A stretch of DNA of 51,118 nt from positions 1 through 51,118 of the forward strand of contig NZ_LWSK01000036.1 in assembly GCF_001642955.1 (NCBI RefSeq). Reading direction: 5' to 3'. The translations under genes were made by a program, and so were the position numbers. Within the stretch, counting starts at the first letter, position 1; the number at the start of each line of letters is the position of its first letter. The DNA is from Rubripirellula obstinata. GTDB lineage: Bacteria; Planctomycetota; Planctomycetia; Pirellulales; Pirellulaceae. Shown here piece after piece: positions 8,381-16,143 of this stretch. The notes beneath the pieces were generated by a model. It saw only the letters and a list, made by a program, of their open reading frames with translations, was not told where the DNA came from and searched no databases.

Positions 8381-9772
8381 ATGAATCACACCGCCGCCAC
8401 CCGCCAGCGATTTTTGTTGGTGTTCCTGCTGTTCCTGCACACTGTGAACACCTACATGGATCGCGTTTGCATTTCGGCGGCCAAGGACGCGATGCAGGAC
8501 GATATCGTTGGTTTGAATGACCAGATGATGGGGTATGTGTTTGGCATCTTTGCGATTGGCTATGCACTGTTTCAGATTCCCGCGGGGCTGTTCAGTGATC
8601 GTGCCGGGCCGCGACGGGCACTGACGATCGTGGTGATCATCTGGAGCATCTTTACGGCGATGACGGGCGCTGTTTTCACCGCCGTTGGTTTGCTGGTCGT
8701 ACGTTTTTTGTTTGGCATGGGGGAAGCCGGCGCCTACCCGGGTGCCACGCGAGCTCTTTACAGTTGGTTGCCAGCGAAGGAACGCGGACTCGGCCAAGGC
8801 ATCTTTCACTCAGGGGCTCGCGTCGGTGCCGCAGCTTCGTTGGTCGTGATGCCGTGGCTGATCGATTTGATCGGTTGGCGAATGACCTTCGTCGCCAACG
8901 CTGGCATCGGTTTGGTCTGGGGAGCGGTCTGGTGGGTTTGGTATCGCGACGATCCGGCGATGCACTCGGCCGTCAATGAATCCGAAGTCCAACTGATCCA
9001 ACAAGGCATTGCCGAAGAAGCGGCGACCGAGTCTAAATTGCCGTACATTCAAATTGTGACATCAGCGAATGTGTTGTTGGCGATGTTCCAATACGCGGCC
9101 AGCAATATCACGTTCTTTATCAGCATCACTTGGTTGCGACCGTACTTGGTCAACACCTGGGGAGAACAGTACGGGTATCTGTCCGCGTTCCCGCTGCTTT
9201 GCGGCGCGGTCGCATTGTGGGTGTCGGGATACGCAGTCACGTTTTTGCATCGTCGCGGGATGCCGGTGATGTCGCGCCGTTTGCCGGCGATGATTGGATT
9301 TTTGTTGGGGGCGATCGGTCTGTTGCTTTGCACTCAGGTGACGGGCGAGACCTCGGTTTGGGTTTTCATTGCAAGTTTTGCATTGGCGACGTTTGGCGTT
9401 GAAATGACGCTGAGTCCCAGTTGGGCGTTTTGCATGGATATCGGCGGATCGCGTTCAGGCTCGGTTTCGGCGGCCATGAACATGGTTGGCAACATGGGTG
9501 CGGCCGTCAGTGCGGTCGCCTTCCCATTCTTCGTTGCCAATGTCACGATCCCAGTCATTGCACCAATCAGCGGAACCGCGAATTCATTCTTTTTGTTCGC
9601 AGCGATGATTAACATCCTGGCGATGTTGGCGTGGTTGATGATGAATCCTCAGCGGCAGTTAAAGGAAGCTTCACCGGCGGCGATGAAAGTACGCTTGGCG
9701 TTGTTTGTGTCGATGATCGTTACCGTCATCATGGTGTTGTTGTATGTCAATTTTGGAATGGACAAGGGATAG
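8381..9772 (+). CDS. MFS transporter, anion:cation symporter (sugar acid) type
   Basis: Inner-membrane carrier of 463 residues with about twelve hydrophobic segments. The N-terminal half has the MFS signature between helices 2 and 3 (GLFSDRAGPRRAL) and early features of the hexuronate/galactonate branch: NTYMDRVCIS, RFLFGMGEAGAYPGATRA and LGQGIFHSGARVG. It opens an operon whose next genes handle a sugar acid, so it probably imports an aldonate or tetronate with protons. Start ATG 8381 is chosen because the 17 codons before it are unlike an MFS N-terminus. The next gene follows after 14 nt. Exact substrate is not visible. Confidence 0.87.
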   Translation: MNHTAATRQRFLLVFLLFLHTVNTYMDRVCISAAKDAMQDDIVGLNDQMMGYVFGIFAIGYALFQIPAGLFSDRAGPRRALTIVVIIWSIFTAMTGAVFTAVGLLVVRFLFGMGEAGAYPGATRALYSWLPAKERGLGQGIFHSGARVGAAASLVVMPWLIDLIGWRMTFVANAGIGLVWGAVWWVWYRDDPAMHSAVNESEVQLIQQGIAEEAATESKLPYIQIVTSANVLLAMFQYAASNITFFISITWLRPYLVNTWGEQYGYLSAFPLLCGAVALWVSGYAVTFLHRRGMPVMSRRLPAMIGFLLGAIGLLLCTQVTGETSVWVFIASFALATFGVEMTLSPSWAFCMDIGGSRSGSVSAAMNMVGNMGAAVSAVAFPFFVANVTIPVIAPISGTANSFFLFAAMINILAMLAWLMMNPQRQLKEASPAAMKVRLALFVSMIVTVIMVLLYVNFGMDKG

Positions 9773-9786
9773 AGGAATCGATCGAC

Positions 9787-10854
9787 GTGAGTAAGAAGAA
9801 AGGCGTCTTGGTCGGCGCGGGTTATTTCAGCCAATTCCATTTTGATGCCTGGTCGCGTTTAGACAACGTTGACTTGGTTGCCGTGTGTGATGCCAGCGAA
9901 GACGTCGCCGGACAGGCTGCCAAGCAATACGCGATCGCAAATCACTACACCGACTTTGCGGAAATGCTCGATCGCGAGCAGCCCGATTTTGTCGACATCG
10001 TGACTGGACCCGATTCACACTTGTCCTTGGTCACGCAAGCGGCCCAGCGTGGTATCGCGATCATTTGTCAAAAGGCTTTGGCACCAACGTTTGAAGAAGC
10101 AAAAGAAATTGTTGAGGTTGCCGAGGCGTCCGGCAGCCGTTTAATGGTCCACGAAAATTTTCGCTTTCAACGTTGGCACCGCGAGATCCGACGGCAAATC
10201 GATTGCGGTGCGATTGGTGATCGTTTGCATGGCATTTCGTTTCGCTGTCGCATGGGCGACGGTTGGCAACCGGATGCTTACTTGGGACGTCAGCCCTACT
10301 TTCGTACGATGCCTCGTTTGATGGTGTTTGAAACCGGCGTGCATTTTATTGATACGTTTCGGTATCTGGTGGGCGAGATCAACGGCGTTTACGCATCGCT
10401 GAATCGGTGGAATCCCGACATCGTGGGTGAAGATGCGGCGACGATCATGTTTGAATTTGAATCAGGTGCTTCGGGTGTTTGGGATGGCAACCGCTTCAAC
10501 GAAACCAACGCGGAAAACCCAAGGCTGACGTTTGGGGAAGCTGTTGTCGAAGGCAACGGTGGCAGCATTCGTTTGGACGCAACTGGTCGGCTGACGTTGC
10601 AGCGGCTTGGTGAACCCGAACAGGCGATTGACTACGAATTCCAAGATCACGCGTTCGCTGGTGATTGTGTTTATCACACTCAAAAGCACTTCATCGACAG
10701 CTTGCAAGAAGAACGCGAATTTGAAACCAGCGGGCGGGAATACTTGAAATCGCTGGCGGTGGTGGAGGCGGTTTATCAATCGGCCCAGTCACGAGTTCCG
10801 GTTCGGGGGATCGGGATTGAAATCGCCAACACTGACGGGGAGGTCAACACCTAA
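9787..10854 (+). CDS. Gfo/Idh/MocA family oxidoreductase
   Basis: Predicted NAD(P)-dependent sugar or sugar-acid dehydrogenase of 355 residues. The Rossmann start VLVGAGYFSQFHFDAW lies at the N-terminus, followed by VAVCDAS, the HYTDFAEML region and the family CQKALAPTFEEAKEIV segment, where EKP is replaced by QKA. The C-terminal half has the usual alpha/beta domain with ETGVHFIDTFRYLVGE. GTG 9787 with AGAGGA ten nt upstream is taken as the start; the longer frame overlaps the MFS gene. It ends in TAATG, overlapping the next start by one base. EKP normally contributes the catalytic Lys, and QKA keeps that Lys. It would oxidise the imported compound or an intermediate. Confidence 0.88.
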   Translation: MSKKKGVLVGAGYFSQFHFDAWSRLDNVDLVAVCDASEDVAGQAAKQYAIANHYTDFAEMLDREQPDFVDIVTGPDSHLSLVTQAAQRGIAIICQKALAPTFEEAKEIVEVAEASGSRLMVHENFRFQRWHREIRRQIDCGAIGDRLHGISFRCRMGDGWQPDAYLGRQPYFRTMPRLMVFETGVHFIDTFRYLVGEINGVYASLNRWNPDIVGEDAATIMFEFESGASGVWDGNRFNETNAENPRLTFGEAVVEGNGGSIRLDATGRLTLQRLGEPEQAIDYEFQDHAFAGDCVYHTQKHFIDSLQEEREFETSGREYLKSLAVVEAVYQSAQSRVPVRGIGIEIANTDGEVNT

Positions 10855-11510
10855 TGCGAGTGATTGATTTGAGTCTGCCGATCAACGGCGACATGCCCGG
10901 CGTGCAGGTGACGACTGCGAAACGATTGGAAGTCGAAGGCTGGAACGCGACGACGTTGTCGTTGTATTCGCACTGCGGCACTCACATGGATGCGCCCTTT
11001 CATTTCTTGAGCGACGGGCAAACTTTGGACCAGCAAGATTTAAGTGTTTGCGTGGGGCCAGCGATCGTCATTAATCTTGCTCCCGCATCGCCGCGTCAAT
11101 TGATCACGGTGGATGACTTGGGCGACCTAGCGGATTCGATCAAGCCGGGATCTCGTTTGCTGTTTCGCACCGATTGGTACAAACGATTTGGCACGCCGGC
11201 GTATCGCGATCAGCTACCACGGATTTCGCTTGAACTGGCAGAGTGGTTGGTCGAACACAAGGTCGCCATGATCGGTGTCGAGCCGCCATCGGTTGCCGAT
11301 GTCAACAACATGCAAGAATTGACGGACGTGCATCAGACTTTGTTCCGCGGCAACGTGCTGATCGTCGAAGGACTCGCAAACCTGGATCAGTTGCGAACGA
11401 GCGAAGTGGAATTTATTGCTTTGCCACTGAAGATAATGGGTGGCGATGGATCACCAGTTCGCGCGATTGCAATCGAACGAACATCGCAAGGGAGTGTTCA
11501 ACACCGATGA
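10854..11510 (+). CDS. cyclase family protein (kynurenine-formamidase fold)
   Basis: Metal-dependent hydrolase of 218 residues from Pfam family Cyclase (PF04199). The metal/catalytic motif HxGTHxDxPxHF is complete: His40, His44, Asp46 and His50 in HCGTHMDAPFHF. A second conserved area is GVEPPSVADV. In this operon a lactonase or amidase-like step on a sugar acid is more likely than tryptophan breakdown, since no kynurenine genes are nearby. The start ATG overlaps the previous stop (TAATG), and the stop overlaps the next start (ATGA), so translation is probably coupled. Reaction not determined. Confidence 0.85.
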   Translation: MRVIDLSLPINGDMPGVQVTTAKRLEVEGWNATTLSLYSHCGTHMDAPFHFLSDGQTLDQQDLSVCVGPAIVINLAPASPRQLITVDDLGDLADSIKPGSRLLFRTDWYKRFGTPAYRDQLPRISLELAEWLVEHKVAMIGVEPPSVADVNNMQELTDVHQTLFRGNVLIVEGLANLDQLRTSEVEFIALPLKIMGGDGSPVRAIAIERTSQGSVQHR

Positions 11511-12817
11511 GTGATCAACAGACTCAACTGGATAGACGACCTGTGCTTGGCTGCATTGCCGATGATGTGACCGGTGCAACCGACCTGGCGACGAATCTGA
11601 CGCAAGGCGGCATGCGTGTAGTGCAAGTGATGGGCGTTCCGGCAAAGGAAGACGTTGCTGGATTAGAAGATGTTGACGCGGTCGTCGTCGCACTGAAATC
11701 TCGTTCAATCGACAAAGCGGACGCGATTGATCAATCGCTGGCGGCACTTCGTTGGCTTGCTGGACTGGGGGCGTCGCGGTTTTACTTTAAGTATTGTTCG
11801 ACGTTTGACTCCACCGATCAGGGGAACATTGGTCCGGTGGCGGAAGCGTTGATGGATGAGTTGGGCGTCAAGCAAACGATCTTTTGTCCGGCGTTTCCCG
11901 GTGCGGGTCGGACGGTTTACCAGGGGCATTTGTTTGTTGGCGACAAACTGCTTAGTGAATCGGGTTTGCAAGATCATCCGCTGAATCCGATGACCGATTC
12001 CAATTTGCTGCGCGTGTTGGGCCGACAGTCAAAGCGTTCGGTTGGTTTGCTTTCGCACGAATCGATCGGTGAATCGTCTCAGGCGTGTCTGGAAAAGATG
12101 TCCGAACTGGCGGATGAAGGGGTGTCGTTTGTGGTGACAGATTGTTGCCATGACGATCACCTGGCAACGTTGGCCGAAGCCGTCGCCGCGATGCCATTGA
12201 TCACCGGCGGTTCGGGGTTGGCACGCTACTTACCATCGGCGTATCGCAGTGCGGGTGTTTTGGCGGTCGGTGAATCGAAGACTTGCTTGCCAACTGCGAA
12301 GGGACGGAAATTGATTTTGGCGGGAAGCTGTTCGCCGGCGACTCAAGGCCAAGTCAAATGGATGCGAGGACGGTGCGAAATTTGGTCAGTGGATGTCGAG
12401 GCCCTGATGGAAAATCCCGCCGCAGAATTCGATCGTGTGATCGCTTGGGCGACCGCGACCAAGCCGGACGATACGTTGCTGGTGACGTCAACTTCCAGTC
12501 CGCAGCAGGTCGTAACGCTGCAGCAGCAATATGGCTCTGGACAGGTTGCGAACGCGATCGAAAAACTGCTCGCCTGCGTTGCCAAAACGCTTGTAAGTGA
12601 TCTGGGATTTCGGCAACTGGTGTTGGCGGGCGGCGAGACCTCGGGCGCGATCGTGCGAGAGTTGGGAATTCAAAAACTGAGAATTGGACCAGAGATTTGT
12701 GCGGGGGTTCCTTGGACCGAAACGGTGGGCGTTGAACCCGGTCTGGCATTGGCACTGAAGTCAGGCAACTTTGGTGGCGAGAATTTCTTTGCAGTCGCTT
12801 TGGAGATGTTGGCGTGA
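11507..12817 (+). CDS. DUF1537 four-carbon acid sugar kinase
   Basis: Predicted ATP-dependent kinase of 436 residues in the family that phosphorylates 3-oxo-tetronates or threonate/erythronate. The N-terminal sugar-binding domain has IADDVTGATDLATNL; KYCSTFDSTDQGNIGP and CPAFPGAGRTVYQGHLFV are family hallmarks. The C-terminal nucleotide-binding domain has LAGSCSPATQGQV and LVLAGGETSGAIV. ATG 11507 has GGGAG upstream and overlaps the cyclase stop. The frame remains open far upstream into the cyclase gene, but that is not coding. It pairs with the OtnC-like gene that follows, as in known tetronate pathways. Exact substrate (L- or D-series) is unknown. Confidence 0.9.
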   Translation: MSDQQTQLDRRPVLGCIADDVTGATDLATNLTQGGMRVVQVMGVPAKEDVAGLEDVDAVVVALKSRSIDKADAIDQSLAALRWLAGLGASRFYFKYCSTFDSTDQGNIGPVAEALMDELGVKQTIFCPAFPGAGRTVYQGHLFVGDKLLSESGLQDHPLNPMTDSNLLRVLGRQSKRSVGLLSHESIGESSQACLEKMSELADEGVSFVVTDCCHDDHLATLAEAVAAMPLITGGSGLARYLPSAYRSAGVLAVGESKTCLPTAKGRKLILAGSCSPATQGQVKWMRGRCEIWSVDVEALMENPAAEFDRVIAWATATKPDDTLLVTSTSSPQQVVTLQQQYGSGQVANAIEKLLACVAKTLVSDLGFRQLVLAGGETSGAIVRELGIQKLRIGPEICAGVPWTETVGVEPGLALALKSGNFGGENFFAVALEMLA

Positions 12818-13446
12818 ACGAGCAAGAACTGCGAGAACGTATTGCCATGCACGGTCAGTCGATCTTTAATCGCGGACTGACGGCGGGCAGTTCTGGCAAC
12901 ATCAGTGTCCGCGTGCCCGATGGCATGCTGATTACGCCCACCAATTCATGCCTAGGGCGACTGGATCCGGAACGTATTTCAAAGATCAGCAACACGGGGC
13001 ATTTGATTTCGGGCGACAAACCATCCAAGGAAGCATTCCTGCATCATTCGATGTACCAATCGCGGCCCGACGAACAATCGATCGTTCATCTGCATTCGAC
13101 TCACAGTGTCGCGGTGTCTTGCTTGGAAAATGTCGATCGGTCCAATGCACTACCGCCGATCACGGCTTACTATGTGATGCGAGTCGGGACGTTGCCGGTG
13201 GTGCCCTACTTTGCACCGGGCGATGAGCGGTTGGCCGGTGCGGTTGAACAAGCCGCCAAAGCTTCGCGAGCCGTGTTGTTGTCCAACCACGGGCCGGTTG
13301 TCGCTGGCAAAAGTTTGGATGCGGCCGTGGCCTCCACGGAGGAACTGGAGGAAACAGCCAAACTGTTTTTGATGCTCCGCCAAGAAAAGACTCGCTACCT
13401 GACCGACGCAGACGTGACAGAACTGAATCAACGTTTTCCTGGTTGA
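12814..13446 (+). CDS. otnC: class II aldolase family, OtnC-like 3-oxo-tetronate 4-phosphate decarboxylase
   Basis: Zn-dependent protein of 210 residues. Family features: AGSSGNISVR, PTNSCLG, PSKE with Glu73, HLHSTHS with His92 and His94, and SNHG with His159 as metal ligands. The stretch LPPITAYYVMRVGTLPVVPY is typical of the YgbL/OtnC branch rather than fuculose or ribulose phosphate aldolases. In characterised pathways this enzyme decarboxylates 3-oxo-tetronate 4-phosphate to dihydroxyacetone phosphate. It starts at GTG overlapping the kinase stop (GTGA), consistent with consecutive steps. The gene symbol is given by family, not proven. Confidence 0.82.
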   Translation: MNEQELRERIAMHGQSIFNRGLTAGSSGNISVRVPDGMLITPTNSCLGRLDPERISKISNTGHLISGDKPSKEAFLHHSMYQSRPDEQSIVHLHSTHSVAVSCLENVDRSNALPPITAYYVMRVGTLPVVPYFAPGDERLAGAVEQAAKASRAVLLSNHGPVVAGKSLDAAVASTEELEETAKLFLMLRQEKTRYLTDADVTELNQRFPG

Positions 13447-13506
13447 TGTTTGTTTCGTCTTTTTGCTTTTGTTTTAACTTTCAACTTTTCATTTTTAACG
13501 AACCTG

Positions 13507-14613
13507 ATGATGACTTCCTACAAAATTGCTTTGCTTCCCGGTGATGGTATTGGCCCAGAGTGCATGGACGCGACTCGCATTGTTCTCGATGCGATGGTGA
13601 AAGCGATTGATGGCTTGGACTTGACCTTCACGTCACATCACGCCGGTGCACAGCTCTACCGCGAAACGGGTGAGACGTTGCCCGCCGCGGTGCTGGAAGA
13701 TTGCTTGGCCGCTGACGCAGTCTTGTTATCTGCGATCGGGTTGCCCGATGTCCGTTCACCCGACGGTACCGAGGTGCAGCCGACCATGATGGTGGGGCTG
13801 AGGCGAGCGTTGAAAGTTCATTCGGCGATACGGCCAGTCAAGCTGTATCCGAACGCACCTTGCGTATTGAAAGACACCGGACCGGGAATCGATTTCATCG
13901 TCATTCGAGAAAACTTGGAAGGGCTGTTCGCGTCCTTTGGTGGCGGTAGCCGAGTCGCGGACGAAGTGGTGACCGACACGATGGTGATCACTCGCAAAGG
14001 GACGTCGCAAGTTTCCGATTTTGCATTTCGGCTTGCGCAGCGACGTAACGGGCGTCCGAGTGACGGGAAGAAGATGGTCACGTGTGTTGACAAAGCGAAC
14101 GTGTTCCGCAGTATGGCATTTTTTCGTGATGTATTCATGGACGTCGCTGAAAAGTATCCCGACATCGATTCCAATGCGGTCTACGTGGACGCCATGAGTT
14201 TGTACATGGTCCAGAATCCTTGGGACTTTGATGTCTTGGTGATGGAGAATCAGTTTGGCGATATTTTGTCGGACTTGGGTGCTGGCTTGGTCGGTGGTTT
14301 GGGCTTGGGTCCGTCGGCGGAAATTGGTGAAGAGCATGGGCTTTTTCAACCATCACACGGAACCGCGCCGCAATTGGCTGGCAAAAATGTCGCTAATCCG
14401 CTGGCAACAATTTTGTCGGCATCCATGATGTTGGATTGGCTTGGTGATAAGCATGACAACAAAATCTGTTTAGACGCAGCGGTGACGCTTGAAAACGCGG
14501 TCGCAAAGCTGCTGGAACAGGGTGAAGTGCGAACACCCGATATCGGTGGATCTTCTTCCACGACCGACGTTGCCAATTCGGTTGCCAAACTTGTTCTTGA
14601 GAGTCTTTCATGA
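13507..14613 (+). CDS. beta-decarboxylating dehydrogenase (TtuC / DmlA / LeuB family)
   Basis: NAD-dependent metal enzyme of about 368 residues from the isocitrate/isopropylmalate/tartrate dehydrogenase family. Visible: LLPGDGIGPE at the N-terminus, IRENLEGLF, VDKANVF with the catalytic Lys, YVDAMSLYMV and FGDILSDLGAGLVGGLGLG with the metal Asp residues, and the nucleotide loop HGTAPQLAGKNVANP. YVDAMSLYMV is nearer to tartrate/D-malate dehydrogenases than to LeuB, where NAA usually follows the Asp. The frame extends 19 codons upstream of ATG 13507, but that reads as spacer; a second ATG follows at 13510. It probably oxidises a hydroxy acid, giving the 3-oxo acid for the kinase. Its stop overlaps the next start (ATGA). 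Confidence 0.85.
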   Translation: MMTSYKIALLPGDGIGPECMDATRIVLDAMVKAIDGLDLTFTSHHAGAQLYRETGETLPAAVLEDCLAADAVLLSAIGLPDVRSPDGTEVQPTMMVGLRRALKVHSAIRPVKLYPNAPCVLKDTGPGIDFIVIRENLEGLFASFGGGSRVADEVVTDTMVITRKGTSQVSDFAFRLAQRRNGRPSDGKKMVTCVDKANVFRSMAFFRDVFMDVAEKYPDIDSNAVYVDAMSLYMVQNPWDFDVLVMENQFGDILSDLGAGLVGGLGLGPSAEIGEEHGLFQPSHGTAPQLAGKNVANPLATILSASMMLDWLGDKHDNKICLDAAVTLENAVAKLLEQGEVRTPDIGGSSSTTDVANSVAKLVLESLS

Positions 14614-15635
14614 TCGCGTTTTTGAGGAAGGTATTGCTCGGGTGCATTTCCCTGCTTTTCGCAGTGGTCATTTCCTGCAACAGCGATGGTGCTGAGCCTA
14701 CGGGTGAAGGTGTGCAGAATTGGACGCCATTGGAAACAACCAACCTTCCTGATAAACGACACGAAGCAGCGTTTGTGGAATGCGGCGGTCGGTTTTATTT
14801 GCTGGGTGGACGCAAAGTGAAACCCGTTGACATCTTTGATCCGGCAACGGGTACTTGGACCAAAGGATCGCGGCCTCCGATGGAAATTCATCACTTCCAA
14901 CCGGTCGTCTGGGATAACAAGATTCTGATCGCGGGCGCGATGACAGGTGCTTACCCTCGCGAGGTGTCATTGGATCGGATTTTGATTTACGAACCTGCGG
15001 CTGATCAGTGGACTTGGGGTGCCGAAATCCCTGAAAGCCGGCGACGTGGTGGCGCGGGATCCGTGATTCACGGTGGATACCTGTACTTGGTCAGCGGAAT
15101 TCAGAATGGGCATTGGGATGGATGGGTGCCGTGGCTGGATCGCTTTGATTTGGAAAACCAAACTTGGGAAAAACTGCCCGATGCACCGCGTTCGAGAGAC
15201 CATTTTCAGGCCGCGGTGATCGATGGTGAAATTTACGCAGCCGGAGGACGTCGGTCGTCCGCTTCCACCAAGCAAGTGTTTGATTTGACGATTCAAGAGG
15301 TGGACGTTTACGAGATCGAGACACAGAAGTGGCGGACGTTACCGGAGTCCAGTAATCTGCCGATTCCCCGAGCCGGTTGTTTTTCGTTTGTCCTTGGTTC
15401 AGATCTATTGGTGGCCGGTGGCGAAAGCATGCTTCAGCGAACCGCTCACAACGAAGTCCATGCACTGAACACTGAAACCGGGAAATGGAGTCTGATGTCG
15501 CGTTTTGATCGCGGCCGTCATGGCACCGGTATCGCCAGTTGGGAAAATCGACTGTACACCGTTGCCGGCAGCGGAGGACGTGGCGGTAGCCCTGAACTGG
15601 ACACGACCGAGACGTTGTCGCTCGATGGTGACTGA
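14610..15635 (+). CDS. kelch-repeat lipoprotein
   Basis: Exported protein of 341 residues. The N-terminal hydrophobic segment ends in a lipobox VISC with Cys23, so it is probably lipid-anchored. The rest forms about six kelch blades (FYLLGGRKVKPVDIFDPATGTW, LYLVSGIQ, IYAAGGRRS, LLVAGGES, LYTVAGSGG are blade cores; each is shorter than twenty residues here). It is translationally coupled to the dehydrogenase by a 4-nt overlap, which ties it to the sugar-acid operon. A kelch propeller in such a place may be an epimerase/isomerase-like enzyme, as in NanM, or a binding protein. Function unproven. Confidence 0.75.
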   Translation: MIAFLRKVLLGCISLLFAVVISCNSDGAEPTGEGVQNWTPLETTNLPDKRHEAAFVECGGRFYLLGGRKVKPVDIFDPATGTWTKGSRPPMEIHHFQPVVWDNKILIAGAMTGAYPREVSLDRILIYEPAADQWTWGAEIPESRRRGGAGSVIHGGYLYLVSGIQNGHWDGWVPWLDRFDLENQTWEKLPDAPRSRDHFQAAVIDGEIYAAGGRRSSASTKQVFDLTIQEVDVYEIETQKWRTLPESSNLPIPRAGCFSFVLGSDLLVAGGESMLQRTAHNEVHALNTETGKWSLMSRFDRGRHGTGIASWENRLYTVAGSGGRGGSPELDTTETLSLDGD

Positions 15636-16139
15636 TCAAACGAATGTAGCTGCGTGGTCCTCACCATGCTCGGTCGTGGGCGCGATAAGCGGGGCGCTCG
15701 GTGGAGTCGAACGGAACACAAAACAAACCATCCAGCACCAATTGCTCTGCGTTTCCCGTGCAAAAGCCTTCACAAGAAATCGCCGCAAAACATCCGTGGT
15801 TCTGCGAAAGCCATCCGTGGTTATTTATGGCTCATCCGACGGAAGTGTGCGCGGGGTTTGTGTAGAATTACAACCGGCAACAAACCACCGAGACACGGAG
15901 ATCCACAGAAGATGGATGCCCCATTGGTTGGACTCAGTGTGGATTGCCGGAACTGCGTCGAAGACTCCTTGTTCCGGCCTACTCAACTACTTAACACTCG
16001 AACATTTAGCAGACACGAAACACTAGTGGCTTGTCTCAGCTAAGAATTAGGGTGTGCCGTAGTGGATCTTGTTAAAGATCCTCTCGCGATAGGATCTTTA
16101 ACAAGATCCACTACCCTAAAATTAAGCTGTGACAGACCA
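15636..16139. other. gene-free stretch with repeats
   Basis: Lies between the convergent kelch and glycosyltransferase genes. It holds two copies of CATCCGTGGTT 21 nt apart (near 15799-15830), a stretch rich in ACCGAGACACGGAG (near 15888), one arm of the GTAGGCCGGAACAAG family (15942-15982) and the element at 16023-16143. Frames open here look like spacer and no real gene is seen. Confidence 0.6.
15942..15982. repeat. single arm of the GTAGGCCGGAACAAGC hairpin family
   Basis: Matches the right arm of the complete copies at 8160-8250 and 25855-25946 (GATTGCCGGAACTGCG ... GTTCCGGCCTAC). The left arm is absent, so it is a decayed or partial copy. Confidence 0.7.
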
Positions 16140-16143
16140 CTAG
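16023..16143. repeat. 121-bp hairpin element with nested inverted repeats
   Basis: Outer ends are CTAGTGG and CCACTAG with further imperfect pairing inward (TTGTC / GACAGA). Inside is a perfect 23-bp stem, arms 16060-16082 and 16091-16113, with an 8-nt loop. The right end provides the TAG stop codon (16140-16142) of the glycosyltransferase gene. CTAG at each end may be a short target duplication or part of the repeat. Confidence 0.75.

Noticed and set aside
13756-14349. Frame of 197 codons opposite the TtuC-like gene
   Set aside because: Antisense shadow; no motif and no ribosome site.
15505-16026. Frame of 173 codons after the kelch lipoprotein
   Set aside because: Runs through repeat sequences, overlaps the kelch gene end and lacks protein-like composition.
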